A stretch of 64,000 nucleotides of DNA from Mesobacillus boroniphilus JCM 21738 (GCF_000517385.1 NZ_BAUW01000005.1:1-64000), one strand, 5' to 3'; numbered from the stretch's first letter, positions 35,645 to 44,017 are shown. The notes: a model not told the origin generated them from the sequence alone. Numbers and translations are program-made.

Positions 35645-38224
35645 TTACCATCCCGCAAATTCATCATAATCTTCCGATAGTTCAATATCTGTGACTATGT
35701 TTGATTCCGTTCCTGTCCGTTGCACTGTTCCTTGTTGAGGACGAATAGGAATAACATTGCTACCAGACTTTTGAATGGTTATCTTTTTGGAATCCCCTGC
35801 ATGTCGGATGTCAAATGTAATTCCTACATCCTCTAAATTAGATTTCACTTCCTTTAGCCTTCTGCTTAAGATGTGAGCCGCTTTCGGGAATGTTTTGACT
35901 TTGGTATTAATTTTTTCTTGTTCGGCTACACGTTCTAGTTCACTAAGCAAAATTGAAACAGACCCTGACCAAGTTTGATTGTTTCTCATAAGAGCAACAA
36001 CTGTAGCGGCTACAGGATGCGAAGAAATGGCTTCTTCATTGGATTGATTACGATTTTTACGATAAGCTTGTAAAAAACGGTTTCCTCCATACCCTAAGAC
36101 TTCTGCTATCGCATAACCCCAGCGAGTAAAATCTGCCATCCTTGGAAGCTTGTCTAACTTTACATTCGGGTAGATTGCCATTGCTCTTGCTAAAGTCTGT
36201 AATGCTCCACCCACAATGCATGCTCTATCCTTTTCAAATGCTTCCCACACATCTCGTTCTTCTTTCCTTTCATCCTCTGGAATACGGTCTAATTCAATAA
36301 TAATGGAACGGTCGATTAAATCTGCTCTTGTAACTACTACATTGATACCTGTCAATCCAACACATCTACGAAGGTCAAGTAGGGTTTCATCATCATCTGT
36401 AAACAATGTACGCTTGCTAAATCCTCCACCTGTAGACGCAATACATAATAGGTCGCTTTTTTCGGCTGACAAACCATCCAAATTATCAAAAGATGGCATG
36501 TAATTGTTAGCCAATGATATTGCCAAGTCTTGCATACTATTTGGCATTGTTAACAAATCCTGTACGGCTGGGTCAACAACTTGTCTAGTCAATCGCATGG
36601 ATGTTGATTTTGACGCTCCCTTTTCACCACTGAATACAAGTATGGCATGCGGAATACTCGGAATAAGGCATGTGACAACATAGGTAAGATAAAGAATTTG
36701 GTCATCTTCATTTTTAATTCGTATGTGATTTAGTAATAGGTTCAAGTCTCCAGCAAAGTCAGGCAAAACTTGTGATTTAGTATTCTTGTTTCGGGTAAAT
36801 AGAATTGGAGGTTCATTTAATACATGACAAACATTAGGCTCAATCTTTACAACGCTCCAATCTTCATTTGCAAGGTCATAGTAAAAAGCCCCACCCTTTT
36901 CTGCCATTCGTAACTGCAACCGATGTTCATCGCCCTCAAATGCCGCTTTCATTTCCATTACACCAAGTGCTTGATTCATTGCATCACTGCCTGGTGCTCT
37001 TTTCGTTGCATCAAAGTATTGCTTGGTTAACCACATTTTAAATTTCCTGTTCTTCACTTTCATTACTTCTTTATGACCATTGAGTGTAACCGCTGCGTAA
37101 GCTTCACCTAAATCATTCTGAAAGAACTCGGCTTCCTCACTCACTCGAATCAAAATGTCTGCTTGTGATTCCTTTTTTGATTCTTCTTTATTGTATGATG
37201 GAGTCCAATTTGGCTCAAACTTCTTCCGTAATGTTTGCCAGTTTTCTTCAGAACAGCTGTTATGAAGGCATCTAGCCGCTATTCCACCGTTAGCAAATTG
37301 AATAATAACAGCACTCCTATTCGTATGACTTTCATTCCAAGGACAAGTGGATAATACATACTTGGTTGCTCCATCTTTCCAAGGAGCAGAAAAGGCAACA
37401 TCTAGTTCATGTCGTTCAATAAATTCTTCTAGATTAAAACCTGCTTCTGTGTTGCTCTTTTTAGTAGCTGATTTTCCCTTAGTCTGTATCGTAGGACATA
37501 AACCTGCTAATGCCTTCAGTTGTTCTACGGACACTTCTTTTAGCTCTTTTGGACAATTTATAATTTTTGACAATCGATGTGGACGTTCTTCTGTATGTTC
37601 GCCTTTGCAAGCCATCGTTCCGTAAAGCTTCCAAATTCGTGCAGCATTAAATACACCCTTATCAATATTGACTGCTTCATTACTGAATAGAAAGTCTAAT
37701 GTTTCCAATGCAGTTTTGATACGTTCCTTGCTTTCATCATCGTTTGGAAGGTTGATAGGATATAATAGATGAGCACCATTTCCACTGTCTGCGAAAATAG
37801 GTTCACACCAGCCTTTCTCTGTCAAAAACTGCTGCACTTCTTTTGCCATTGTTAAGGCAGCTTGATGTTCATCATCCGTTGATGAAATACCTGCTGGGCG
37901 CACTGGGTCAAAATCGATTGGAATCCATCGTCTACAATCAATGTCTGCATCAGCAGTCGTAAGTTTAGCTCGTTGCACAACTCGGTTTGCCGCCCTAGAA
38001 AGTAAGTCAGACTTAACAGGGTTTAATGTGAAATAGATTGCAGGAACATTTTTGTCATAGTCCTCTGCATTTTCTGCTAACTCCTTATTATCATTAAAAT
38101 AGCCGCTAACTGTACCCTTGGATGTTTTCAAGATACGCAATTCTGTTACTTCTTCTTCACTTTTCAGGATAGAAAGAGATTCCATAATCATTTCTTTTGT
38201 TGTTTTTGCTTCTATATATGTCAT
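35645..38224 (-). CDS. AEP primase-helicase fusion, replication protein of the hag element
   Basis: 859 residues. The N-terminal ~260 residues look like an archaeo-eukaryotic-type primase/polymerase: the acidic pair in IPIDFDPVRP, the SGNGAHLLYP motif and VNIDKGVFNAARIWKLYGT. A Cys/His cluster follows (STCPWNESH ... AARCLHNSC), perhaps a zinc site. The C-terminal half has Walker A GEKGASKST and a Walker-B-like SFDNLDGL, as in the superfamily 3-type helicases of plasmids and satellites; the arginine-finger region is TRADLIDRSIIIELDRI. It should prime and unwind DNA of a self-replicating element. ATG at 38224 with AGGGAGAC upstream. Confidence 0.75.
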   Translation of the reverse strand: MTYIEAKTTKEMIMESLSILKSEEEVTELRILKTSKGTVSGYFNDNKELAENAEDYDKNVPAIYFTLNPVKSDLLSRAANRVVQRAKLTTADADIDCRRWIPIDFDPVRPAGISSTDDEHQAALTMAKEVQQFLTEKGWCEPIFADSGNGAHLLYPINLPNDDESKERIKTALETLDFLFSNEAVNIDKGVFNAARIWKLYGTMACKGEHTEERPHRLSKIINCPKELKEVSVEQLKALAGLCPTIQTKGKSATKKSNTEAGFNLEEFIERHELDVAFSAPWKDGATKYVLSTCPWNESHTNRSAVIIQFANGGIAARCLHNSCSEENWQTLRKKFEPNWTPSYNKEESKKESQADILIRVSEEAEFFQNDLGEAYAAVTLNGHKEVMKVKNRKFKMWLTKQYFDATKRAPGSDAMNQALGVMEMKAAFEGDEHRLQLRMAEKGGAFYYDLANEDWSVVKIEPNVCHVLNEPPILFTRNKNTKSQVLPDFAGDLNLLLNHIRIKNEDDQILYLTYVVTCLIPSIPHAILVFSGEKGASKSTSMRLTRQVVDPAVQDLLTMPNSMQDLAISLANNYMPSFDNLDGLSAEKSDLLCIASTGGGFSKRTLFTDDDETLLDLRRCVGLTGINVVVTRADLIDRSIIIELDRIPEDERKEERDVWEAFEKDRACIVGGALQTLARAMAIYPNVKLDKLPRMADFTRWGYAIAEVLGYGGNRFLQAYRKNRNQSNEEAISSHPVAATVVALMRNNQTWSGSVSILLSELERVAEQEKINTKVKTFPKAAHILSRRLKEVKSNLEDVGITFDIRHAGDSKKITIQKSGSNVIPIRPQQGTVQRTGTESNIVTDIELSEDYDEFAGW

Positions 38225-38260
38225 TCTTGTTAGTCTCCCTTTTTGTTTTTATTGTCTCGT

Positions 38261-38296
38261 GTAGCGTCAGTAGGGACTATAGCAACCACTGACGCT
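38261..38296. promoter_or_regulatory. TAGCGTCAGTAG inverted pair upstream of the primase gene
   Basis: TAGCGTCAGTAG (38261-38272), 12-base spacer, CCACTGACGCTA (38285-38296, exact inverse but for one base). Lies 40-70 bases upstream of the primase start. Confidence 0.55.
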
Positions 38297-38330
38297 ATAG
38301 TCGGTTCTGTTGCTTCGTTAGGGTATTACA

Positions 38331-38816
38331 TTACATATCATCGAAATCAATGTCATCAACATCAGATAATTGCTTCATCATTTCACTATCATCTTTATTT
38401 GGTTCCTTAGCTGGATTGCGAGTTACTCTTTTCTGGATTCTGACAATGTTGCTATAAACAATACCGTCACGTTCCACATTCTCAATCGTAGCTGTTACCT
38501 TCATACCGATTAGTGAATTAATGTCTAGTTCCTCATCTTCCGCTGGAACAACATCTAAGTCATGAAGCATTTTCATCAATTTTCCTTTTTCAGACCATGT
38601 GATAGTTGGAGCATAATACAAATAAACAAACTCACCATTTGGTTTAATAAACTCTACTTTTGTGTTAAGAGCATCTCGCTTTCCTGAATCGTGATAGACA
38701 CTAGGAAACTCTTTAACTTCTACTGAAAAAATTCTTCCTTCTTGTGCTCCTTCACTTAAGACATACTTGTTTGATTTTTTTGAAGGACGAACTAATTTTG
38801 ATTGACATGTATTCAT
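38331..38816 (-). CDS. SSB-like protein of the hag element
   Basis: 161 residues. The middle (RIFSVEVKEFPSVYHDSGKRDALNTKVEF ... IGMKVTATIENVERDGIVYSNIVRIQK) has the strand pattern of an OB-fold, and the protein ends in a very acidic tail (SDVDDIDFDDM) like the protein-interaction tip of single-strand binding proteins. It lies directly ahead of the primase-helicase gene, which fits a role in element replication. No database-level identity claimed. Confidence 0.55.
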   Translation of the reverse strand: MNTCQSKLVRPSKKSNKYVLSEGAQEGRIFSVEVKEFPSVYHDSGKRDALNTKVEFIKPNGEFVYLYYAPTITWSEKGKLMKMLHDLDVVPAEDEELDINSLIGMKVTATIENVERDGIVYSNIVRIQKRVTRNPAKEPNKDDSEMMKQLSDVDDIDFDDM

Positions 38817-39303
38817 TTATGACCCTCCAATGAGTTTTTTATTTTTTTGGAATAGTTTTTGTAACCTTCTTGCAAGAGTCATATTAATACACCAAAAAAA
38901 TAATACAAATCGACAATAAACATTGATATATCAACGTTTTGGACAAATTTACAAAGAGATTCTTTCAGTCGTTTACACTTAGTTAACGAGTCTTCCAGAC
39001 TGAAATAATTAAAAATTAGTTACTACAGATTCGTATTTAAAGTAAATTAATTATGAATATTTAGTGTATTAAATCTAATACATACAGACTTGTAGACTAA
39101 CTCTTGCTGAATGTCACATTTTGGACACAAATTAAAATATTTTTTAAAGAAGTTCTGTTGCAAGATTGTACTTCTATCTTTTTCTAACGTTAAACGTCTA
39201 TTCAATAGACAACAGGAACCACTTATTACCTAAAGTAGCGTCAGTAGCATCGATACGTCTCTACTTTCCCTTCTGATTCTTCGTTAGAAGTCAAAGTAGT
39301 TTA
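38817..39303. other. AT-rich 490-bp gap in the hag element (possible origin/control region)
   Basis: No open frame of substance. Contains two copies of TTTTGGACA (38937 and 39119) and one TAGCGTCAGTAG (39236-39247). Upstream of the SSB-primase operon, so it holds that promoter and could hold a replication origin. Confidence 0.4.
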
Positions 39304-39337
39304 CAAAAAAAACAAGAACCTACAAAGGATTCTTGTT
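39304..39337 (-). terminator. Terminator after the recombinase 2 operon
   Basis: AACAAGAATCC / GGTTCTTGTT stem followed by eight T on the minus strand. Confidence 0.8.
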
Positions 39338-39354
39338 CAAACATTACTAACTTA

Positions 39355-39447
39355 TTACCTTCTATTCATCTTAGACAATTCTTCCAAGGCAACTGCTAAA
39401 ATAGCACAAACCACTTTTTTAACGATAACAATTTGCTTAGCATCCAT
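39355..39447 (-). CDS. 30-residue small protein of the hag element
   Basis: ATG at 39447 behind an excellent GGAGGGG (spacing 6), 15 bases after the DUF960 stop and immediately before a terminator: MDAKQIVIVKKVVCAILAV followed by ALEELSKMNRR. The central hydrophobic face (IVIVKKVVCAILAVALEEL) could be an amphipathic or single membrane helix. Position and ribosome-binding site support real translation; function unknown. Confidence 0.55.
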   Translation of the reverse strand: MDAKQIVIVKKVVCAILAVALEELSKMNRR

Positions 39448-39462
39448 CTTTTTCCCCTCCAA

Positions 39463-39777
39463 TCAGTAGTCATTCGGAAACAACATGGTACAATGGGAAC
39501 CATCATCAATAATCCAAATAGTTGTATCAATGGGTTGACTTTTCTTCAGTTTTAATCGGACTACCATTTCCATTGGCGGTTGCTCCTGCTTGTTCGTAAT
39601 CATTTGCATATCACCGATTCTTTGAAGATGAAACACTTGTAAATAGTCCAATGGTTCTTGATTGTTCCTACGGACATCCATTATCCTCCAAAGCAATACT
39701 TGTATTTCAACACTCACATTTGAAGCAATTTGTCTTGTTACGTATCTCGGTTTGTCCTTTTCAAACACTTTTTCCAC
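39463..39777 (-). CDS. DUF960 family protein
   Basis: About 104 residues from GTG 39777, overlapping the region just after the recombinase 2 stop. KPRYVTRQIASNVSVEIQVLLWRIMDVRR ... DYLQVFHLQRIGDMQMITNKQEQPPM ... IWIIDDGSHCTMLFPNDY is the conserved layout of DUF960, a small protein common in Firmicutes phages and integrative elements. Role unknown. Its presence marks the region as mobile DNA. Confidence 0.75.
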   Translation of the reverse strand: MEKVFEKDKPRYVTRQIASNVSVEIQVLLWRIMDVRRNNQEPLDYLQVFHLQRIGDMQMITNKQEQPPMEMVVRLKLKKSQPIDTTIWIIDDGSHCTMLFPNDY

Positions 39778-39782
39778 TACCC

Positions 39783-40652
39783 TTATAATAGATTGACCGC
39801 ATCCATCTTCTCTTGCTTGGTTGTTTGAATGTAAAACTTTGCTGTCATACTCACTGTAGAATGTCCTGCTAGCTTGCTTACGGTTGTTAGGTCTACCCCC
39901 TTTTTTAACAGCCTTGTGCAGAACGTATAACGAAACAAATGTGGATGCAATTTGAACCCTAGTTCCTTTGAAATTTTTGCTAACCAATCCCTTACTGCAT
40001 CACGATGCATTTTTTCTGCTCGTTGGCTCACTAAAAGATAGTCACTATGGCTGAAATTAGACTCAGAACGCTCTTTCTTCATGTAGTCCCTTACTAATTG
40101 AAGCACATCCTGCCTAAGCCCGATTTCACGTCTCTTACCGCCTTTTCCAATTACCGTCAATTGGCTTGTCAGAAAGTCAACATCTGCTATCTTGATTCCA
40201 ATCAGTTCACTAACCCTTACACCCGTATAAAGAAGCAAATAAACAATCTGCTTGTTACGAGTGCTAACTTTGTTCCTGTTTTCAACATAAAATAGCAATT
40301 GTTCCACCTGTTCCTCTGACAAAGCTTCCACATTATCCTCACTTCCAGCGGCAATTTTGATTCTATCCCGCTTCAACTGAATGAAGGATTCGCTTATGAT
40401 ACCTTTGGTTCTTAGAAAATCGTTGTAAACTTTTAGACTATTAATCTTTTTGTTAATGGTTGAAACAGCATAACCCTCTTTTGTCAGATGTTCCTTGTAC
40501 CGCACAAATGAAAAGCGGGATAGGACTGGAACATCATTCAACTTCTCTGCCAAATATGATTGGAACCCTTTGACATCGTTCACATATGACTCGATTGTTT
40601 TGGCTGCTTTCCCCTCTGTAAAGAGCCATTGCTTAAGTTCATCAATATCCAA
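39783..40652 (-). CDS. Tyrosine recombinase 2 of the hag element
   Basis: About 289 residues from TTG 40652 behind GGAGGTG. N-domain DELKQWLFTEGKAAKTIESYVNDVKGF; catalytic Arg in YTGVRVSELIGI, Lys in GKGGKRREIGL, box HPHLFRYTFCTRLLKKG (RY where most have RH), Gly-His LAGHSTVSMTAKFY with the nucleophile Tyr in KFYIQTT. A second, different recombinase in the same element suggests either a paired system as in Tn554 or separate integration and resolution roles. Confidence 0.82.
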   Translation of the reverse strand: MDIDELKQWLFTEGKAAKTIESYVNDVKGFQSYLAEKLNDVPVLSRFSFVRYKEHLTKEGYAVSTINKKINSLKVYNDFLRTKGIISESFIQLKRDRIKIAAGSEDNVEALSEEQVEQLLFYVENRNKVSTRNKQIVYLLLYTGVRVSELIGIKIADVDFLTSQLTVIGKGGKRREIGLRQDVLQLVRDYMKKERSESNFSHSDYLLVSQRAEKMHRDAVRDWLAKISKELGFKLHPHLFRYTFCTRLLKKGVDLTTVSKLAGHSTVSMTAKFYIQTTKQEKMDAVNLL

Positions 40653-40673
40653 GATTGATTCACCTCCAAAAAT

Positions 40674-40716
40674 AAAAAAGGCTATTGATGTACACATTTA
40701 TACACCAATAGCCTTT
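40674..40716 (-). terminator. Hairpin terminator/attenuator ahead of recombinase 2
   Basis: AAAGGCTATTG / CAATAGCCTTT perfect 11-bp stem followed by TTTTATTTTT on the minus strand, directly before the recombinase ribosome-binding site. It ends transcription of the upstream gene or attenuates entry into the recombinase gene. Confidence 0.75.
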
Positions 40717-40924
40717 CACGCTTTCCTTGTATTCATTTTCCAGTTCCTTTCCTAGCTAATCACGACAGTTATATAATAATGTCGGTAATTTTTTCATACA
40801 GAAACCATTCCTTTTCTTTGTCTCTCATACATTCTGTAAATAACGATATATGTCCCATTAGTTTTGTCGTAAGTTTGCCAAAAGTAATGTCGTGAATTCA
40901 ACTGGGATGATTCAAATGATTTTT

Positions 40925-41227
40925 TTAGTCAACATAAATCTCATAAACAATTTGTTCCCCATTCTTTATCCATACTTCGTACAGCTTCTCTCTCGTTTCC
41001 TCCTCAAGTACATAACCAGCAATCCACTCGTACCCTTTATCATCTACATACGAAATTGCTTCAATGAGCAATGGGTTGGGTAGCTTTTCTAAGTGTTCGG
41101 CTGGGATGAGCAAATCATCTATTTCTTCATGATAGAAATCATGTGCTTCGTAGCCTACATCCTCTCTTTTGACTTCAATGTTAAATGTCTTTTTCATTGT
41201 TCCTACAAACCAGTCTAAATACATCAT
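40925..41227 (-). CDS. Small acidic unknown protein of the hag element
   Basis: About 100 residues from ATG 41227 behind AGGAGGAG (MMYLDWFVGTMKKTFNIEVKREDVGYEAHDFYHEEIDDLLIPAEHLEKL). Acidic and soluble, ending KNGEQIVYEIYVD; no recognised domain. Flanked by terminators on both sides, so it is its own transcription unit. Confidence 0.55.
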   Translation of the reverse strand: MMYLDWFVGTMKKTFNIEVKREDVGYEAHDFYHEEIDDLLIPAEHLEKLPNPLLIEAISYVDDKGYEWIAGYVLEEETREKLYEVWIKNGEQIVYEIYVD

Positions 41228-41247
41228 CTTTTCTCCTCCTAAAATAG

Positions 41248-41279
41248 AAAAAGGACTTCCCTCCGAAGAGAGAAGCCCC
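41248..41279 (-). terminator. Terminator within the hag element
   Basis: GGGCTTC / GAAGTCC stem with TTTTTCT on the minus strand. Confidence 0.6.
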
Positions 41280-41450
41280 ACTTTGATGAACATTATGTAC
41301 ATGAATGCTCAATAATATAATATATGCTTGATTTTTCCGTTTGCTCGGTAAATACAGAAATGTCTGTCCAGTTTTGTCCACATATATGGTAGGTACTTTG
41401 AACACAACTGCTGCCCAAATCATATTGGGTAGTGCTCTACCAAATTCTTT

Positions 41451-42104
41451 TTATATTCCAAACCTTTTTCGACCAACTTCAACTAACCTCTTGTAATTTT
41501 CCCAAATATCTGTTGCAACTTGATTTGCCTCTCGAATAACTTTTATATATAAATCAACATCTTTTTCTTTTAAGCCTTTATCAATTCTCCAGTAGTCCTC
41601 ACTATTTGTGTTTGAGGCTCTAACGGTATGTTCAGCAAGTATTCTATTTAATTTCTTTAAATCTTCTAATAAATTTATTCTTATTTTTTCCAAATCATTG
41701 TCAGTGAATTCAAATTCTGGATTACCTTCAGTTTCAATAAAATCATGCAAGATTCTAATATTTTCAAAAGGGAAACCTCCTGACCCAAAATCATACCTTT
41801 CGAAGAAGTTCCTAGCATAATCCATTGGAATTAATTCCTTTATTTTGCATAGTACTTCTCTATCTAAGTCAATAAAATTTATTTTCTTTTTTAACCTTAT
41901 GATAAATAAAATTAATTGTGAGAAAACAAGTAATAATGCAAATAAGAGCACAAAAAGAAGTAAAATTGAAATAGATACTTTGTAATCTAAAAAATTCTTA
42001 ATCAATTCATATTCAGGTGTATAAAAAAACAAACCCACAAGAGGAATAAAAAGAATCGTCAAAAACCATGTTATGATTATAAGAAAGCCTTCTAAAAGTT
42101 TCAC
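41451..42104 (-). CDS. Unknown two-helix membrane protein at the element edge
   Basis: About 217 residues from GTG 42104 behind GGGGGGA. Two membrane helices near the start (FLIIITWFLTILFIPLVGLFFY and ISILLLFVLLFALLLVFSQLILFII) followed by a ~140-residue charged helical cytoplasmic part. It sits directly after the hag2 terminator. Such two-helix plus cytosolic-domain proteins turn up in defence and exclusion functions of mobile elements, but nothing specific is recognised. Confidence 0.55.
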   Translation of the reverse strand: MKLLEGFLIIITWFLTILFIPLVGLFFYTPEYELIKNFLDYKVSISILLLFVLLFALLLVFSQLILFIIRLKKKINFIDLDREVLCKIKELIPMDYARNFFERYDFGSGGFPFENIRILHDFIETEGNPEFEFTDNDLEKIRINLLEDLKKLNRILAEHTVRASNTNSEDYWRIDKGLKEKDVDLYIKVIREANQVATDIWENYKRLVEVGRKRFGI

Positions 42105-42160
42105 ATCGTCCCCCCAGCACCTATAGTTAATGCTAATTAAACTTTTCCAATACATAAAAG

Positions 42161-42184
42161 AGACCCTAGCATAACTAGAGTCCC
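42161..42184 (-). terminator. Terminator of hag2
   Basis: GACTCTAG-ttatg-CTAGGGTC stem followed by TCTTTT on the minus strand. Confidence 0.7.
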
Positions 42185-42201
42185 TTGTCAAAAGTCTAAA
42201 A

Positions 42202-43971
42202 TTAACGAAGAAGTTGTAGAACTCCTTGTGGTTGTTGGTTAGCTTGAGACAGCATTGCTTGTGCTGCTTGAGAAAGAATTGAGTTCTTAGTTTGTTCCAT
42301 CATTTCTTTCGCCATCGTGCGAACATTTGCTTTCACAAATGACCAGACTATATCTTCACCCTCTAGTAATCTAGTAGGGGTCGGGCACTTCGGATTCACA
42401 ATGCTGATGGACATTGTTTCACCTATGGATTCATCACCATAGCTTTTGCCTTAGACGGTCTCCTAGTCGTTGAACCTTCTCCAGAGTTTCCTCACAGGAG
42501 CTTGGCTGCTGATTGCCCAATCTTTTCTTTTTTCAAACCTTCACACTTGTCGTTTCCAACTACGTTGTGGTAAGAAAAGCTCTAAGGGTTTTCCAGCAAT
42601 TCACCCGATAATAATCTCTAGCCGTTACCAGCTAGGACGACTGTGCTTGTCACTGCATTAAGCAGCTAAAGCATAATCTACGTCACGGATACGTGATTCC
42701 GCAGCAGTTAGGTTTTCAGAAGATGTTCCTAAGTTGTTAATTGTGTGTTCTAAGCGGTTTTGGTTTGCACCAAGTTTAGAACGTTCTCCTGAAACTGTTT
42801 CAATTGCATCATTGATTTTTGTAATAGCTGCTTGAGCACCGTCACTAGTTGTAAGGTCTAACTTGTCAATTCCTAAAGCTTTTGAACTCATATCTCCAAT
42901 ACCTAGCTTAGTTATTTGACCTTGGTTCGCACCAATTTGGAAAGTTTCAGCATTATTCGTAACTGTACCTGAGAACATAGCCGCAGCTGCTAGATTACCT
43001 GAATCCGCAAATGCTTCAGAATTAAGTTCAATTTTTAATCCGCCTACATCAAAAGCACCATTTTTTGAAGTTGTGCCACTTGCTATTGTTGCAACAGTAC
43101 TACCACCCGCATCTACTAAGTTTAAAGCTGCTGCAGTCTTAGCTTCCAAAGTAAATGTAGCTTCACCAGCAGAACCAACACCATTTGCTGCAACTTTAAA
43201 TGTTTCCCCATTGCTTCCTGATAATGTAGCAGCAGCATTTGCTGCAACAGATGAATTTGAGGCAACTACTTTCCCTTGGTCATTTTGTAATTCAAGTTTA
43301 AAGTTACCGCCACCTACATCTGTAGATACTAACTTATAAGTACCTAACTCTAGATTTTCAAAGTCTGCATCTGCAGCAAATGTCATGTCAGCAGCCGCAT
43401 CAAATCCAGTAATTGTTGAAGATTTTACCTGCATATCAAGTGTAACATTAGTTGTAGCTGCGGCTGTAATTGAATAAGTTCCTGCAGTTAAGCTATCATT
43501 AGTTACTGAAACTTTTTGAATACCAGTTGTACTAGATGAACCTGATACTGCCATATCACCATTTAATAGTTTCTTTGTATTGAACTCGGTTGTATTTCTA
43601 ATTCTGTCAACTTCTTGAGTAAGTTGGTTTACTTCTTTTTGGATTTCATTACGGTCTGCATCTGTATTTGTTCCATTAGATGACTGAACTGCTAATTCAC
43701 GCATACGTTGAAGAATGGAATGTGTTTCGTTCAAAGCTCCCTCTGCTGTCTGGATAAGAGAAGTTGCATCCTGCGCATTCTTAGAAGCCATATCTAAACC
43801 ACGAATTTGTCCACGCATTTTTTCAGAGATTGCTAGACCAGCAGCGTCATCTCCTGCATTATTAATACGAAGTCCTGAAGATAATTTCTGCATTGACTTA
43901 CTTTGTGCTTCACTTGCATTACCCAACTGACGATAAGTGTTAAGTGCCGCAATATTATGATTAATTCTCAT
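42202..43971 (-). CDS. hag: Flagellin hag2, complete but intron-split
   Basis: Two exons: 42676-43971 and 42202-42315, giving ~469 residues after splicing. N-terminus MRINHNIAALNTYRQLGNASEAQSK and C-terminus ESRIRDVD|MAKEMMEQTKNSILSQAAQAMLSQANQQPQGVLQLLR are canonical D0/D1; the ~250-residue centre is Ala/Thr/Gly-rich and differs completely from hag1. Without splicing, the frame adds YALAA and stops, losing the C-terminal D0 helix that FliS binds and that filament packing needs. Upstream are a sigma-D-like promoter and a CsrA hairpin, and the neighbours csrA and fliW are as in B. subtilis. Flagellin is the filament subunit. Confidence 0.9.
42316..42675 (-). ncRNA. Group I intron in hag2
   Basis: About 360 bases, nearly identical to the hag1 intron and at the same codon. 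P (GAATTGCTGGAAAA), Q (CAGCAGCCAAGCTCC), P6 (CTCC/GGAG), R (GTTCAACGACTA), S (AAGATATAGTC) and a perfect P9 hairpin (CATTTG-tgaaag-CAAATG) are visible on the minus strand. A further stem CTAGC/GGCTAG lies near the 5' end (P2 or P1). 5' exon ends in T, intron ends in G. ORF-less. Exact ends are inferred from the conserved flagellin codons. Confidence 0.87.
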
Positions 43972-43995
43972 TGCTTAATTTCCTCCTTGAATTTG

Positions 43996-44017
43996 TTGTT
44001 CACATCCTTGTGAACAA
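43996..44017 (-). promoter_or_regulatory. CsrA-binding hairpin in the hag2 leader
   Basis: TTGTTCAC-aaggat-GTGAACAA on the minus strand: an 8-bp stem presenting GGA in the loop, the CsrA target form. A second GGA is in the Shine-Dalgarno (AAGGAGGA, 43981-43988). This is the two-site arrangement by which CsrA represses hag translation until FliW sequesters it. Confidence 0.75.

Noticed and set aside
42110-42160. Search for the missing 13 codons of hag1 next to the hag2 terminator, at the other edge of the foreign DNA.
   Set aside because: No flagellin-like sequence is there, which is why the element edge is placed inside hag2 at codon 13 and not after hag2.
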